DNA of 64,000 nucleotides, taken from assembly GCA_947475525.1 (NCBI GenBank), contig CANJMI010000001.1, positions 277,659 to 341,658 of the forward strand, given 5' to 3'. The notes under the pieces are model-generated. The model was not told the origin of the DNA and did not search any database. It saw only the letters and a program-made list of their open reading frames with translations. Numbering within the stretch: position 1 is the stretch's first letter; every line of letters begins with the position of its first letter. The stretch comes from Polyangiaceae bacterium (lineage in GTDB: Bacteria; Myxococcota_A; Polyangia; Polyangiales; Polyangiaceae). The position numbers and the translations under genes were made by a program. Positions 8,554-17,678 of this stretch are shown here, one piece after another.

Positions 8554-9828
8554 ATGAGCCTTATGCATCGTCGCCAATTTTACTGCTGCACTGTGGTCGC
8601 TTTCCTTGGAGCCGCGATTGCGGTGGGAGGAGGGGGCTGCGCCGCAACCGGTTCCGACACCGAGGAGACCTCTACCGGAGCCGCGACGGTCACGACGGGC
8701 ACGGGCGGGACCGGAGGTTCGGGCGGAGCGGACGCGGTCTCCACAGTGACTTCGAGCGTTTCGTCGAGCGTTTCGTCGAGCGCCTCGAGCGCCTCGAGCG
8801 GAAGCGGAGGCGCCGGACCGGTTTGTGGCAACGGCGTGCAAGAGCAAGGTGAAGCTTGCGACTCGTCGGACTTTGCCGGCAAGACCTGCCAGGACTACGG
8901 CCTCGCGGCCGGCATGCTGCAGTGCAACGCGTTCTGCGGAGTCGTCGTTTCTGGCTGCACGCCGCTTGAAAACTGCTCCAACGGCGATGACGATGACAAA
9001 GACGGCGACACCGACTGCGCCGATAGCGAATGTTCCGCTGTCCCGAGTTGCACGGACTCGTGCGCGGCCCCGTACCTCCTCGGTGATGGGGACTTCGACT
9101 TCGAGGACACGACCGGTCGCCCCGACGTGCTGAAAGGCAGCTGCACGACCGAATCCGGACCCGAGCTCGTCTACGCGTACACGGCGACCGCCAACGTCGA
9201 CGTCGTCGTCGCCCTCTATTTTTCGGACGCGGACATGAGCCTCTCGGTTCGGACGGCCTGCGGCGACGCTGAAACTCAAGTCGCCTGCACCAACGCGGTC
9301 GGACCGTTCGACTTCGAAGACGAAACGATCGCCTTTAAAGCCACGAAGAGCATGACCTATTACATCGTGGTCGATGGCGTGAGCCCAACCGATTACGGCG
9401 CGTTTGGGATCGAGCTCACCGAAGTGTTTCCCGAGACCAGCTGCAACGACAACGTCGACGACGACAGTGATGGCTTCATCGACTGCGCCGATCCGTTGAG
9501 CTGCCAACCGAGCCTCGATTGCGTGCCGGGAGTGAAGGGCGTCGGGACGAGCTGCACAGACCACACCGATTGCGCAGCCACGGGCAACGATCCGGTGTGC
9601 ATCAATGAGATGGATTACAACTGGCCGTCCGGTTACTGCAGCGAATACTGCGACTTGCTCGCGAACGACTGCGCGCTCGGCTCGGTCTGCGCGGAGCCGT
9701 CGGTGCTCGGAAAGCCCTTCAAGAAAAACGGGCTCGGCGTGTGTTTCAAGACGTGCACCAAGAAGGCCGATTGCCGTGCCGGCTACATGTGCTCGGACTT
9801 CGGCGCTGGTTTCGTCTGCAAACTCTGA
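8554..9828 (+). CDS. secreted Cys-rich lipoprotein with DUF4215-like repeat
   Basis: 424 residues. The signal (CCTVVAFLGAAIAVGGGGC) ends at a lipid Cys, followed by a Thr/Gly/Ser linker. VCGNGVQEQGEACD is the start of the DUF4215 Cys-rich repeat common in myxobacterial surface proteins. Two Asp-rich segments (NGDDDDKDGDTDCADSEC; DNVDDDSDGFIDCADP) look like calcium-binding loops bracketing a beta-sandwich. The C-terminus has a further Cys-rich module. The ATG at 8554 gives the most compact signal; a GTG at 8542 is possible. Probably a surface or secreted structural or binding protein. Confidence 0.8.
   Translation: MSLMHRRQFYCCTVVAFLGAAIAVGGGGCAATGSDTEETSTGAATVTTGTGGTGGSGGADAVSTVTSSVSSSVSSSASSASSGSGGAGPVCGNGVQEQGEACDSSDFAGKTCQDYGLAAGMLQCNAFCGVVVSGCTPLENCSNGDDDDKDGDTDCADSECSAVPSCTDSCAAPYLLGDGDFDFEDTTGRPDVLKGSCTTESGPELVYAYTATANVDVVVALYFSDADMSLSVRTACGDAETQVACTNAVGPFDFEDETIAFKATKSMTYYIVVDGVSPTDYGAFGIELTEVFPETSCNDNVDDDSDGFIDCADPLSCQPSLDCVPGVKGVGTSCTDHTDCAATGNDPVCINEMDYNWPSGYCSEYCDLLANDCALGSVCAEPSVLGKPFKKNGLGVCFKTCTKKADCRAGYMCSDFGAGFVCKL
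8751..8801. repeat. TCGAGCG repeat coding a Ser-rich linker
   Basis: Repeated TTTCGTCGAGCG and CCTCGAGCG units encode SSVSSSVSSSASSASSGSGG in the linker of the lipoprotein, a likely slippage-prone tract. Confidence 0.6.
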
Positions 9829-9857
9829 CAGCGCGCATTTTTATGCGGAGACCGATT

Positions 9858-11210
9858 ATGCGTTTTAAAACAATCCGAATTGGTAGCGGTGTTTTCCTCG
9901 GGAGCAGCGCCGCCTTCGCGCTGATCGTGGCGGCCGCGTGTTCTGCGGGCCCGCCGAAAAAGGAGCTGACCACCGTCGCGACGTCGACGAGCACGGGCGG
10001 CACCGACGCCGCGGGCGGCAACACGCCAACGAACACGACCGGCGCCGGTGGCTTCCTGCCGACGGGCTCGGGTGGCATGGGGGGCAGCGTGATCCCCTGC
10101 GAAAATCCTGCCGACGACGCCGATTTCGACAAAGACGGCTACACGATCACCGCGGGCGATTGCAACGACTGCGATGCCAACGTCAATCCTGGCGCCGTCG
10201 AAGCGCCGACGAAGAAAGGCGAGATGCCCTTCGACGAGGACTGCGACAAGGAGGTCGACGAGCAAGGTGACGTCGTGTCCTGCGACGACGACCTCGTTGT
10301 CGATGAAGCCGACCCCGCGGTTGCCGCGAAGGCCGTCGGGATCTGCAAAGTCTCCACCGGCGTGAAAGACTGGGGCCTGGTCAGCGCCAAATGGGTGATG
10401 CCGGACGGCACGCTGCCCCCTGTGGACGCGCAGGATGCCACCAACTTTCATCTCGGACACGGCGTGCTCACGGCATTCGGAAACGTGGTCAAGGTCCGCG
10501 AGGGCAAGCGGATGCTCGCCTTGTCGAGCGGGACGGCACGCCAACCCCTCGATCCCGGCTACAAGAGCCCGCAGGGTTTCAGCAAGGGCATCTCGAGCGG
10601 TCACCCGGTAGGCTTTCCAAAAGAATCGCCTGCATGCCCGGGTACCATCACCGGCGAGCCGAACGACGGCGCCGGGATCGAGCTCGAGCTTCGCGCGCCG
10701 ACGAACGCCCACGGCATCGGATTCGAATTCGACTTCTTCACCTACGAGTGGCCGAACTTCGTCTGCTCGACGTACAACGATTTCTTCGTCGCGTTGCTCG
10801 AGCCGTTTCCGCCGAAGCAGCAGGACGGCAACATCTCGTTCGACGCGATGGGCAACCCCATCAGCGTGAACAACGCGTTCCTTGATGTTTGCGGTTGCGA
10901 AGGCAATCCTCCGCAGCCCTGCGAAGCCGGTGGAAAGTTCTTCAACTGCGCCCTCGGAAATGCCGAGCTCCTCGGCACGGGATTTGGCTTTGACGCGGGA
11001 GGCTCCTTCGCGGTGGACCACGGCTCGACCAGCTGGCTGTCGAGTCAGGCGCCGATCCCCGCGAGCGGGCAAAAGGACAGCGTCATCAAGCTCCGCTGGG
11101 GCGTGTACGACTCGGGCGATGGCGCTCTCGACACAACGACGCTGATCGACAAGTTCCGCTGGATCCTCGAGGCGGGGGTTCCGGTCGTGACCGAGCCCGT
11201 CCCGAGGTGA
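9858..11210 (+). CDS. choice-of-anchor L lipoprotein with MopE-like metal-binding motif
   Basis: 450 residues from the ATG at 9858, which has GGAG 7 nt upstream; the earlier in-frame ATG at 9843 lacks this. The lipobox is VAAACSAG. After a Thr/Gly linker comes DFDKDGYTITAGDCNDCDAN, the Asp-rich metal-binding motif of MopE-like myxobacterial proteins. The C-terminal ~250 residues carry HGIGFEFDFFTYEWPNFVC and TYNDFFVALLEPF, which are hallmarks of the choice-of-anchor L domain. Probably a surface protein with a calcium-stabilised neck. It follows a similar Cys-rich lipoprotein by 29 bp, so the two may be co-transcribed. Confidence 0.82.
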   Translation: MRFKTIRIGSGVFLGSSAAFALIVAAACSAGPPKKELTTVATSTSTGGTDAAGGNTPTNTTGAGGFLPTGSGGMGGSVIPCENPADDADFDKDGYTITAGDCNDCDANVNPGAVEAPTKKGEMPFDEDCDKEVDEQGDVVSCDDDLVVDEADPAVAAKAVGICKVSTGVKDWGLVSAKWVMPDGTLPPVDAQDATNFHLGHGVLTAFGNVVKVREGKRMLALSSGTARQPLDPGYKSPQGFSKGISSGHPVGFPKESPACPGTITGEPNDGAGIELELRAPTNAHGIGFEFDFFTYEWPNFVCSTYNDFFVALLEPFPPKQQDGNISFDAMGNPISVNNAFLDVCGCEGNPPQPCEAGGKFFNCALGNAELLGTGFGFDAGGSFAVDHGSTSWLSSQAPIPASGQKDSVIKLRWGVYDSGDGALDTTTLIDKFRWILEAGVPVVTEPVPR

Positions 11211-11253
11211 GCCGCGTGTTACCCATACCCTTGCGAACCCAGGAGGCTCCACC

Positions 11254-11970
11254 GTGAACCGATTCGATTCTCACAGCGTCCATGCAGGCTACGAAACGAA
11301 TGTTGCGCGCGAAAACGCAGCGTTTCTTCGCAAAGTCTACTTGATCATGGCCGGGGGCCTCGGGGCTACGGGAGCCACCGCGCTTGCCGTGGCGTCGACC
11401 CCTTTCCTGACGACGCTCATCTTCACCAATCCGCTCGTGTTCTACGGCCTGATCGCCATCGAGCTCGTGATGGTGTTCTCCTTCTCGGCCGTGGCGCGGC
11501 GCGTCTCAGCGGTGACCGCTGGCGCGTTGTTCATGACCTACGCGATCGTCAACGGAATCACGATGTCGGCGATCTTTCTCGTCTACACGAGCAGCTCGAT
11601 CGCCACGACGTTCTTCGTCACCGGCGGCACGTTCGCGGCGATGAGCGCGTACGGCTACGCGACGAAGCGCGAGCTCTCGGGCCTTGGCCACTTCGCACGG
11701 ATGGGACTGATTGGTCTCATCATCGCGTCGCTTGTGAACATCTTCTTGCGGAGCCCGATGTTGCAGTGGCTCACGACGTTCGTTGGGGTGATCGTCTTTA
11801 CCTGTCTTGTCGCGTACGACACGCAGAAGATAAAACAGCTCAACATCATCGGCAACGAGGGGACCGAAGAGGATCACAAGGAGGCGCTCCATGGCGCGTT
11901 GATTCTCTACCTCGACTTCATCAATCTGTTTCTCTTCATGCTGCGTATTCTCGGCGGCCGTCGCGACTGA
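11254..11970 (+). CDS. Bax inhibitor-1/YccA family membrane protein
   Basis: 238 residues with seven predicted membrane helices and the BI-1 signatures: FLRKVYLIMAGGLGATG near the start, MTYAIVNGITMSAIFLVY mid-protein, and VAYDTQKIKQL with the conserved Asp near the end, then ALHGALILYLDFINLFLFMLR. The family acts as pH-sensitive calcium-leak or stress-modulating proteins in the inner membrane. The start is a GTG at 11254 with a perfect AGGAGG 7 nt upstream. Confidence 0.93.
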   Translation: MNRFDSHSVHAGYETNVARENAAFLRKVYLIMAGGLGATGATALAVASTPFLTTLIFTNPLVFYGLIAIELVMVFSFSAVARRVSAVTAGALFMTYAIVNGITMSAIFLVYTSSSIATTFFVTGGTFAAMSAYGYATKRELSGLGHFARMGLIGLIIASLVNIFLRSPMLQWLTTFVGVIVFTCLVAYDTQKIKQLNIIGNEGTEEDHKEALHGALILYLDFINLFLFMLRILGGRRD

Positions 11971-11998
11971 CCGCGCGTCGTGTCGTGACGTTTTGGCG

Positions 11999-12415
11999 TC
12001 ACTCGCGCTCAACGACGAGCGGCGCCTGATCGAACCGGGCGCGAATTCGATTGAGTGCTTTGAGCACGGGTGCGCGGCGAACGAACGCGAGCTCGAAGCG
12101 CCGTTTTCCAGGGACGTCCAAGAGCATCACGCCCATCAGCATGGTGAGCAGCCCTTGGCCGGGAACGCCCGGAAGCGCCAGCACGAAGCCCACGCAAAGG
12201 AGGGCTAGCCCGAGCACGTTCTTTCCGACGACGTACACCACGCGTCCCACCGGTGACCCGAACGCTCGTACCGGTGCCGCCCCGCTCGACAGAAAATAGC
12301 CCGGTGAAATTCGCACGACGAAAGCGACCACGAGGGCGCTCGACGCCAACGTCGAGAGGAGCGCCACGAGCACGCCGAGCGCGATGCGACTTGCGGTCCA
12401 GCTATCGGGCACCAC
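11999..12415 (-). CDS. small membrane protein (PGPGW-like)
   Basis: 138 residues with two or three hydrophobic helices: VLVALLSTLASSALVVAFVV, then KNVLGLALLCVGFVLALPGV, followed by PGQGLLTMLMGVMLLDVPGK. The proline-glycine turn between helices resembles the PGPGW family of putative transmembrane proteins. The C-terminal ~30 residues are basic and probably cytoplasmic. It starts at a GTG 3 bp after the prolyl oligopeptidase stop, suggesting co-transcription, and converges with the BI-1 gene. Confidence 0.7.
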   Translation of the reverse strand: MVPDSWTASRIALGVLVALLSTLASSALVVAFVVRISPGYFLSSGAAPVRAFGSPVGRVVYVVGKNVLGLALLCVGFVLALPGVPGQGLLTMLMGVMLLDVPGKRRFELAFVRRAPVLKALNRIRARFDQAPLVVERE

Positions 12416-12418
12416 AGG

Positions 12419-14608
<2,190 letters not shown>

Positions 14609-14662
14609 AGCCCGAGCGGCGTCGGACGGCGAGTGCCGCCATGCTCTGACGCCGCGGACGAC

Positions 14663-15295
14663 TCAGTTCAACAACTGTCGCGCTTTGGGTCGCGAGGGTG
14701 CCCGCGTGAATCGCGCGACGCCTTCTTCGAGCAACGCTTGGGCACGAGCCAGCACGAGCGACTCCTCCGCGCGGCTCACCACCTCGGCATCGCTTTCGGC
14801 TCCAGCCACGTTGCCTTCGATCGCACGCGCGCGGGCGATCGCGCCCATCAATCGCTGCATGATCGTGAGCGCGGCGCTCGTGCGACGATTCGGTCCTACG
14901 TCTCCCGAACTTCGGTCGCGGCTGCGCTCGTCTGCGTTTTCAGCCGCCTCGAGGCCGGCACGCAATTGGGCGACGAGCTCGGACAGTTCGGCGTTCGCGG
15001 TTGCGAGCGGAGCGCCTCCTTCGACACCTCGTGCGATCGTTCGCATGCGCGCCAGCACGCTCGTCATCGCCGGGGGGTTCGCGTTCGCGTGTCGCGTGTC
15101 GCCACTGCGCAGGCGAGTTTGAAGGCGAGCTTGAAGCGCGTCCGACAGCTCCATGACCGCACGGTCGTCACTCGGATCGGTGACTCGAAAGCCACTCGAC
15201 AGGCGCGCAAACGACGTCCGAACGAGCCGGTCCTTCGGCTCCAGAGGGTGGCCGTCGGCGCGCCCATTCGGTGTTCGTCCTTGATTCGCTGCCAT
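14663..15295 (-). CDS. divergent, shortened flagellin-like protein
   Basis: 210 residues. It aligns in order with the neighbouring flagellins. TSFARLSSGFRVTDPSDDRA matches KSFQRLSSGYRINSASDDAA; MRTIARGVEGGAPLATANAE matches MRELAVQSANGDLSSTDRGY; and AEESLVLARAQALLEEG matches AEETSLLSRSQVLLQAG. The invariant N-terminus (MPLVINTN...) is replaced by an unrelated polar stretch, and the variable central domain is missing. It is Arg/Ala/Glu-rich rather than Ser/Thr/Asn-rich. It follows the first flagellin by 225 bp on the same strand. It could be a filament-associated or regulatory flagellin homologue, or a decaying copy, but the frame is intact. Confidence 0.7.
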   Translation of the reverse strand: MAANQGRTPNGRADGHPLEPKDRLVRTSFARLSSGFRVTDPSDDRAVMELSDALQARLQTRLRSGDTRHANANPPAMTSVLARMRTIARGVEGGAPLATANAELSELVAQLRAGLEAAENADERSRDRSSGDVGPNRRTSAALTIMQRLMGAIARARAIEGNVAGAESDAEVVSRAEESLVLARAQALLEEGVARFTRAPSRPKARQLLN

Positions 15296-15520
15296 GGCTC
15301 GGTGTCGTCCCAGAGGTTTGGAGGCTTTAGAAAGAGGCTCTCCTAGCCATGTAGAACGGACAGATCCTCCAATACTTGAGGCTTTGTACGTCGAATTTTA
15401 CTCGTGCCGCGCGTCGGTTTCGCTGCGCAGAAAACGACGCGAGCCGCGTGCCAGTCCGAGAGTGCCCGTGTTGGACATCGCGGAGCTCGCACACGGCTCG
15501 AGTCGAGCGCGTAACGCCGA

Positions 15521-16351
15521 TCAGCGCAGCAGGGAGAGAGCCAACTGCGGCGCCTGGTTCGCCTGGGAGAGCACCGAGGTGCCCGCTTGCAGGAGAACTT
15601 GCGATCGCGAGAGCAGTGACGTCTCTTCCGCAACGTCCACGTCGCGGATCGAGCTGTTCGCCGCTTCGAGGTTGGTGCGAATGGTCTGCGACGACGTGAC
15701 CGCGATGCTGAGGCGGTTGGCCGCAGCGCCGAATCGTGCGCGGTTGGTCGACACCTGGGTGAGCGCCGAGTCGAGCGCGGTGATCGCCGCGGTGGAATTG
15801 GTCGCTGTTGAACCAGCGACCGTGATCCCGCTTAGACCCAGGTTGCTTGCCGAGATCGCGCCGAAGCTGACAGAGATCGTGTCGCTCGAGGTCGTCGAGA
15901 TACCGACCTGAAAAGCGATCGTCGTCGCGACTCCACCAAGGAGGTCGATGCTGTTGAACTTCGTGGAGTTCGCCAGACGATCAATCTCCTCCTTCATCAA
16001 CCCGAATTCGGTGTCGATGTAGCCGCGGTCCGTCGAGCTCAGATCGCCGTTGGCGCTCTGAACCGCGAGTTCTCGCATGCGGATGACGATGCCGCTGACC
16101 TCGCCGAGCCCGCTCTCAGCGGTGCGCGACATGTTCAGTGCGTTCGTGGTGTTGCGTTCCGCGACAGAGAAGCTGCGGATACGCGCCTTCAACGACTCGC
16201 TTACGCCGAGTCCTGCGGCGTCGTCCGATGCGCTGTTGATGCGGTAACCGCTCGACAGACGCTGGAACGATTTTTGGAGAACCCCTTGCGAGTTCGCGAG
16301 GTTCTTCTGTGCTTCGAGGGATGCGATGTTTGTATTGATTACTAAAGGCAT
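15521..16351 (-). CDS. fliC: flagellin, copy 1
   Basis: 276 residues starting MPLVINTNIASLEAQ with the conserved N-terminal helices (FQRLSSGYRINSASDDAAGL) and the C-terminal coiled-coil part (SIRDVDVAEETSLLSRSQVL, ending APQLALSLLR). The central variable domain is very short, as in minimal flagellins. The protein is exported by the flagellar type III system and forms the filament. The ATG at 16349-16351 has AAGGAG 6 nt upstream; a TTG further upstream is not needed. No filament cap, chaperone or basal-body gene is in the window. The other flagellin lies 231 bp upstream. Confidence 0.96.
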   Translation of the reverse strand: MPLVINTNIASLEAQKNLANSQGVLQKSFQRLSSGYRINSASDDAAGLGVSESLKARIRSFSVAERNTTNALNMSRTAESGLGEVSGIVIRMRELAVQSANGDLSSTDRGYIDTEFGLMKEEIDRLANSTKFNSIDLLGGVATTIAFQVGISTTSSDTISVSFGAISASNLGLSGITVAGSTATNSTAAITALDSALTQVSTNRARFGAAANRLSIAVTSSQTIRTNLEAANSSIRDVDVAEETSLLSRSQVLLQAGTSVLSQANQAPQLALSLLR

Positions 16352-16384
16352 GTCCAACTCCTTCTTAGAGCTGCCGTGCTTCCC

Positions 16385-16401
16385 ACCGTCATCATGACGG
16401 T
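16385..16401 (-). promoter_or_regulatory. palindrome in flagellin 1 leader
   Basis: ACCGTCATCATGACGGT has perfect 8-bp arms around one C. It lies 33 nt upstream of the flagellin 1 start, probably inside the transcript leader. A matching palindrome precedes flagellin 2, so an operator or mRNA hairpin is likely. Confidence 0.6.
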
Positions 16402-16418
16402 GTTTGGGATGGCTCGGA

Positions 16419-16437
16419 GGGGCCCGCCAGGATCCCT
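16419..16437 (-). promoter_or_regulatory. shared CCCGCCA-GG-TCCC leader motif (flagellin 1)
   Basis: GGGGCCCGCCAGGATCCCT, as written on the + strand, lies 17 nt from the palindrome. Flagellin 2 has two copies of the similar GGTTCCCGCCAAGGTCCCG, the nearer one 18 nt from its palindrome. The function is unknown. Confidence 0.45.
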
Positions 16438-16448
16438 CCTAGTCAATG

Positions 16449-16475
16449 CGAACGGACCATCCCTAAAAAACTTTA
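16449..16475 (-). promoter_or_regulatory. FliA (sigma-28)-like promoter for flagellin 1
   Basis: Read on the minus strand: TAAAGTTT, an 11-nt spacer, then TCCGTTCG. The -35 box matches the enterobacterial FliA consensus exactly and the spacer has the canonical length. The -10 box matches GCCGATAA at only four of eight positions. Transcription would start near 16440, giving a leader of about 90 nt. Confidence 0.5.
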
Positions 16476-16518
16476 GCCGTTCCCTCTTTGGCACCCGAAT
16501 TCACTGGGAATTATCGAA

Positions 16519-16562
16519 CAAAATAAAAAAAGCCCGCACAGCCGAGTAGGGCTGCGCGGGCT
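16519..16562 (-). terminator. intrinsic terminator of flagellin 2
   Basis: AGCCCGC at 16531-16537 pairs with GCGGGCT at 16556-16562, and the stem extends inward with CAGCC/GGCTG. On the minus strand the hairpin is followed by TTTTTTTATTTTG. It begins 20 nt after the flagellin 2 stop codon and separates the two flagellin transcripts. Confidence 0.9.
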
Positions 16563-16582
16563 CATTGGGTCGCTTCTGTCGA

Positions 16583-17413
16583 TCAGCGGAGAAGGCTGAG
16601 CGCCAGCTGCGGTGCCTGGTTCGCCTGGGACAACACCGAGGTGCCGGCCTGGAGGAGAACCTGGGTTCGCGCGAGGACCGACGTTTCCTCAGCCACGTCG
16701 ACATCGCGGATTGCGCTGTTCGCCGCTTCGAGGTTCGTTCGAATCGTCTGCGAGTTCGTGACCGCGATGCCGAGCCGGTTCTGCGCGGCACCGAATCGTG
16801 CACGCGTAGTCGATACCGAGGTGAGTGCCGTGTCCACGGCGTTGATCGCCGCCGTAGCGGCGGTCGCGCCGGAGCCCCCAACGCTGATGCCGCTGAGTCC
16901 GAGGGACGAGACGGATACGCCACCGAAAGAGACCGAGATCGTGTCGTTCGAGGTCGTGCCGATGCCGACCTGGAACGCGACGGCCGCGGCGCTGCCCGCG
17001 AGCAGGTCGACGCCGTTGAATTGGGTCGAGCCCGACACGCGGTCGATCTCGTCCTTCATCAGCTGGAACTCGGTATCGATGTAGCTGCGATCTGTAGAGG
17101 TCAGATCGCCGTTGGCACTCTGAACGGCGAGCTCACGCATACGCAGAACGATGCCGCTGACCTCGCTGAGGCCACCTTCTGCGGTACGCGTCATGCTGAT
17201 GGCGTTCGCAGTGTTGCGCTCCGCAACCGTGAAGCTGCGGATACGCGACTTCAACGATTCGCTGACCCCGAGGCCTGCCGCGTCGTCCGAAGCGCTGTTG
17301 ATACGGAAGCCGCTCGACAAGCGCTGGAACGATTGGCCGAGTGCTGATTGCGCTCGGTTCAGGTTCTTTTGCGCGCTGAGAGAAGCAACGTTGGTATTGA
17401 TTACAAGAGGCAT
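16583..17413 (-). CDS. fliC: flagellin, copy 2
   Basis: 276 residues, the same length as copy 1 and highly similar to it: MPLVINTNVASLSAQ at the start, SFQRLSSGFRINSASDDAAG, and the ending AIRDVDVAEETSVLARTQVL to APQLALSLLR. Most differences fall in the short middle domain. AAGGAG lies 8 nt before the ATG at 17411-17413. It has its own intrinsic terminator and its own leader elements, so the copies are transcribed separately and may be used under different conditions. Confidence 0.96.
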   Translation of the reverse strand: MPLVINTNVASLSAQKNLNRAQSALGQSFQRLSSGFRINSASDDAAGLGVSESLKSRIRSFTVAERNTANAISMTRTAEGGLSEVSGIVLRMRELAVQSANGDLTSTDRSYIDTEFQLMKDEIDRVSGSTQFNGVDLLAGSAAAVAFQVGIGTTSNDTISVSFGGVSVSSLGLSGISVGGSGATAATAAINAVDTALTSVSTTRARFGAAQNRLGIAVTNSQTIRTNLEAANSAIRDVDVAEETSVLARTQVLLQAGTSVLSQANQAPQLALSLLR

Positions 17414-17438
17414 GACACAAAACTCCTTCGTAGAGTTA

Positions 17439-17454
17439 ACTCACCGAGGTGAGT
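17439..17454 (-). promoter_or_regulatory. hairpin just upstream of the flagellin 2 ribosome site
   Basis: ACTCACC and GGTGAGT pair around a GA dinucleotide. The hairpin sits 11 nt upstream of the AAGGAG ribosome-binding site at 17422-17427. It could affect translation of the flagellin message. Flagellin 1 lacks an equivalent. Confidence 0.4.
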
Positions 17455-17461
17455 GCCTTCG

Positions 17462-17480
17462 CGTCGTCATCATGACGACG
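17462..17480 (-). promoter_or_regulatory. palindrome in flagellin 2 leader
   Basis: CGTCGTCATCATGACGACG has perfect 9-bp arms around one C and shares the core CGTCATCATGACG with the flagellin 1 leader. It lies 48 nt upstream of the start codon. Confidence 0.6.
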
Positions 17481-17498
17481 GTGTGGGCGTACGAGTCA

Positions 17499-17548
17499 GG
17501 TTCCCGCCAAGGTCCCGTGACTCTCTTGCGGTTCCCGCCAAGGTCCCG
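17499..17548. repeat. direct repeat upstream of flagellin 2
   Basis: GGTTCCCGCCAAGGTCCCG occurs identically at 17499-17517 and 17530-17548, a 31-bp period (about three DNA turns). A related single copy precedes flagellin 1. The period would place both copies on the same DNA face, as for paired protein-binding sites. No sigma-28 or sigma-54 promoter was found here by eye. Confidence 0.75.
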
Positions 17549-17678
17549 CAACCCATTCAAACGGTCGCCCGGCGCGCTCCTTGAGGACCGGGGGTCGATT
17601 TATCTCGCTCGGTCTTGCGAGTGGTGTTGATTCACCCTGCCTCGATGAAGGGGGCGCACTACGCTCTCGCGCGTGGGC

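Noticed and set aside
9783..11252. 489-residue minus-strand frame opposite the choice-of-anchor lipoprotein
   Set aside because: Composition is Arg/Ala-rich with no domain; the plus-strand gene has a signal, metal motif and known domain over the same span.
16565..17347. 260-residue plus-strand frame over flagellin 2
   Set aside because: A shadow of the flagellin gene; flagellin has the RBS, conserved ends and terminator.
17530..17640. Possible sigma-54 or sigma-28 promoter for flagellin 2
   Set aside because: No TGGC-N8-TTGC or TAAAGTTT-N11-GCCGATAA pair with acceptable matches was found on the minus strand.
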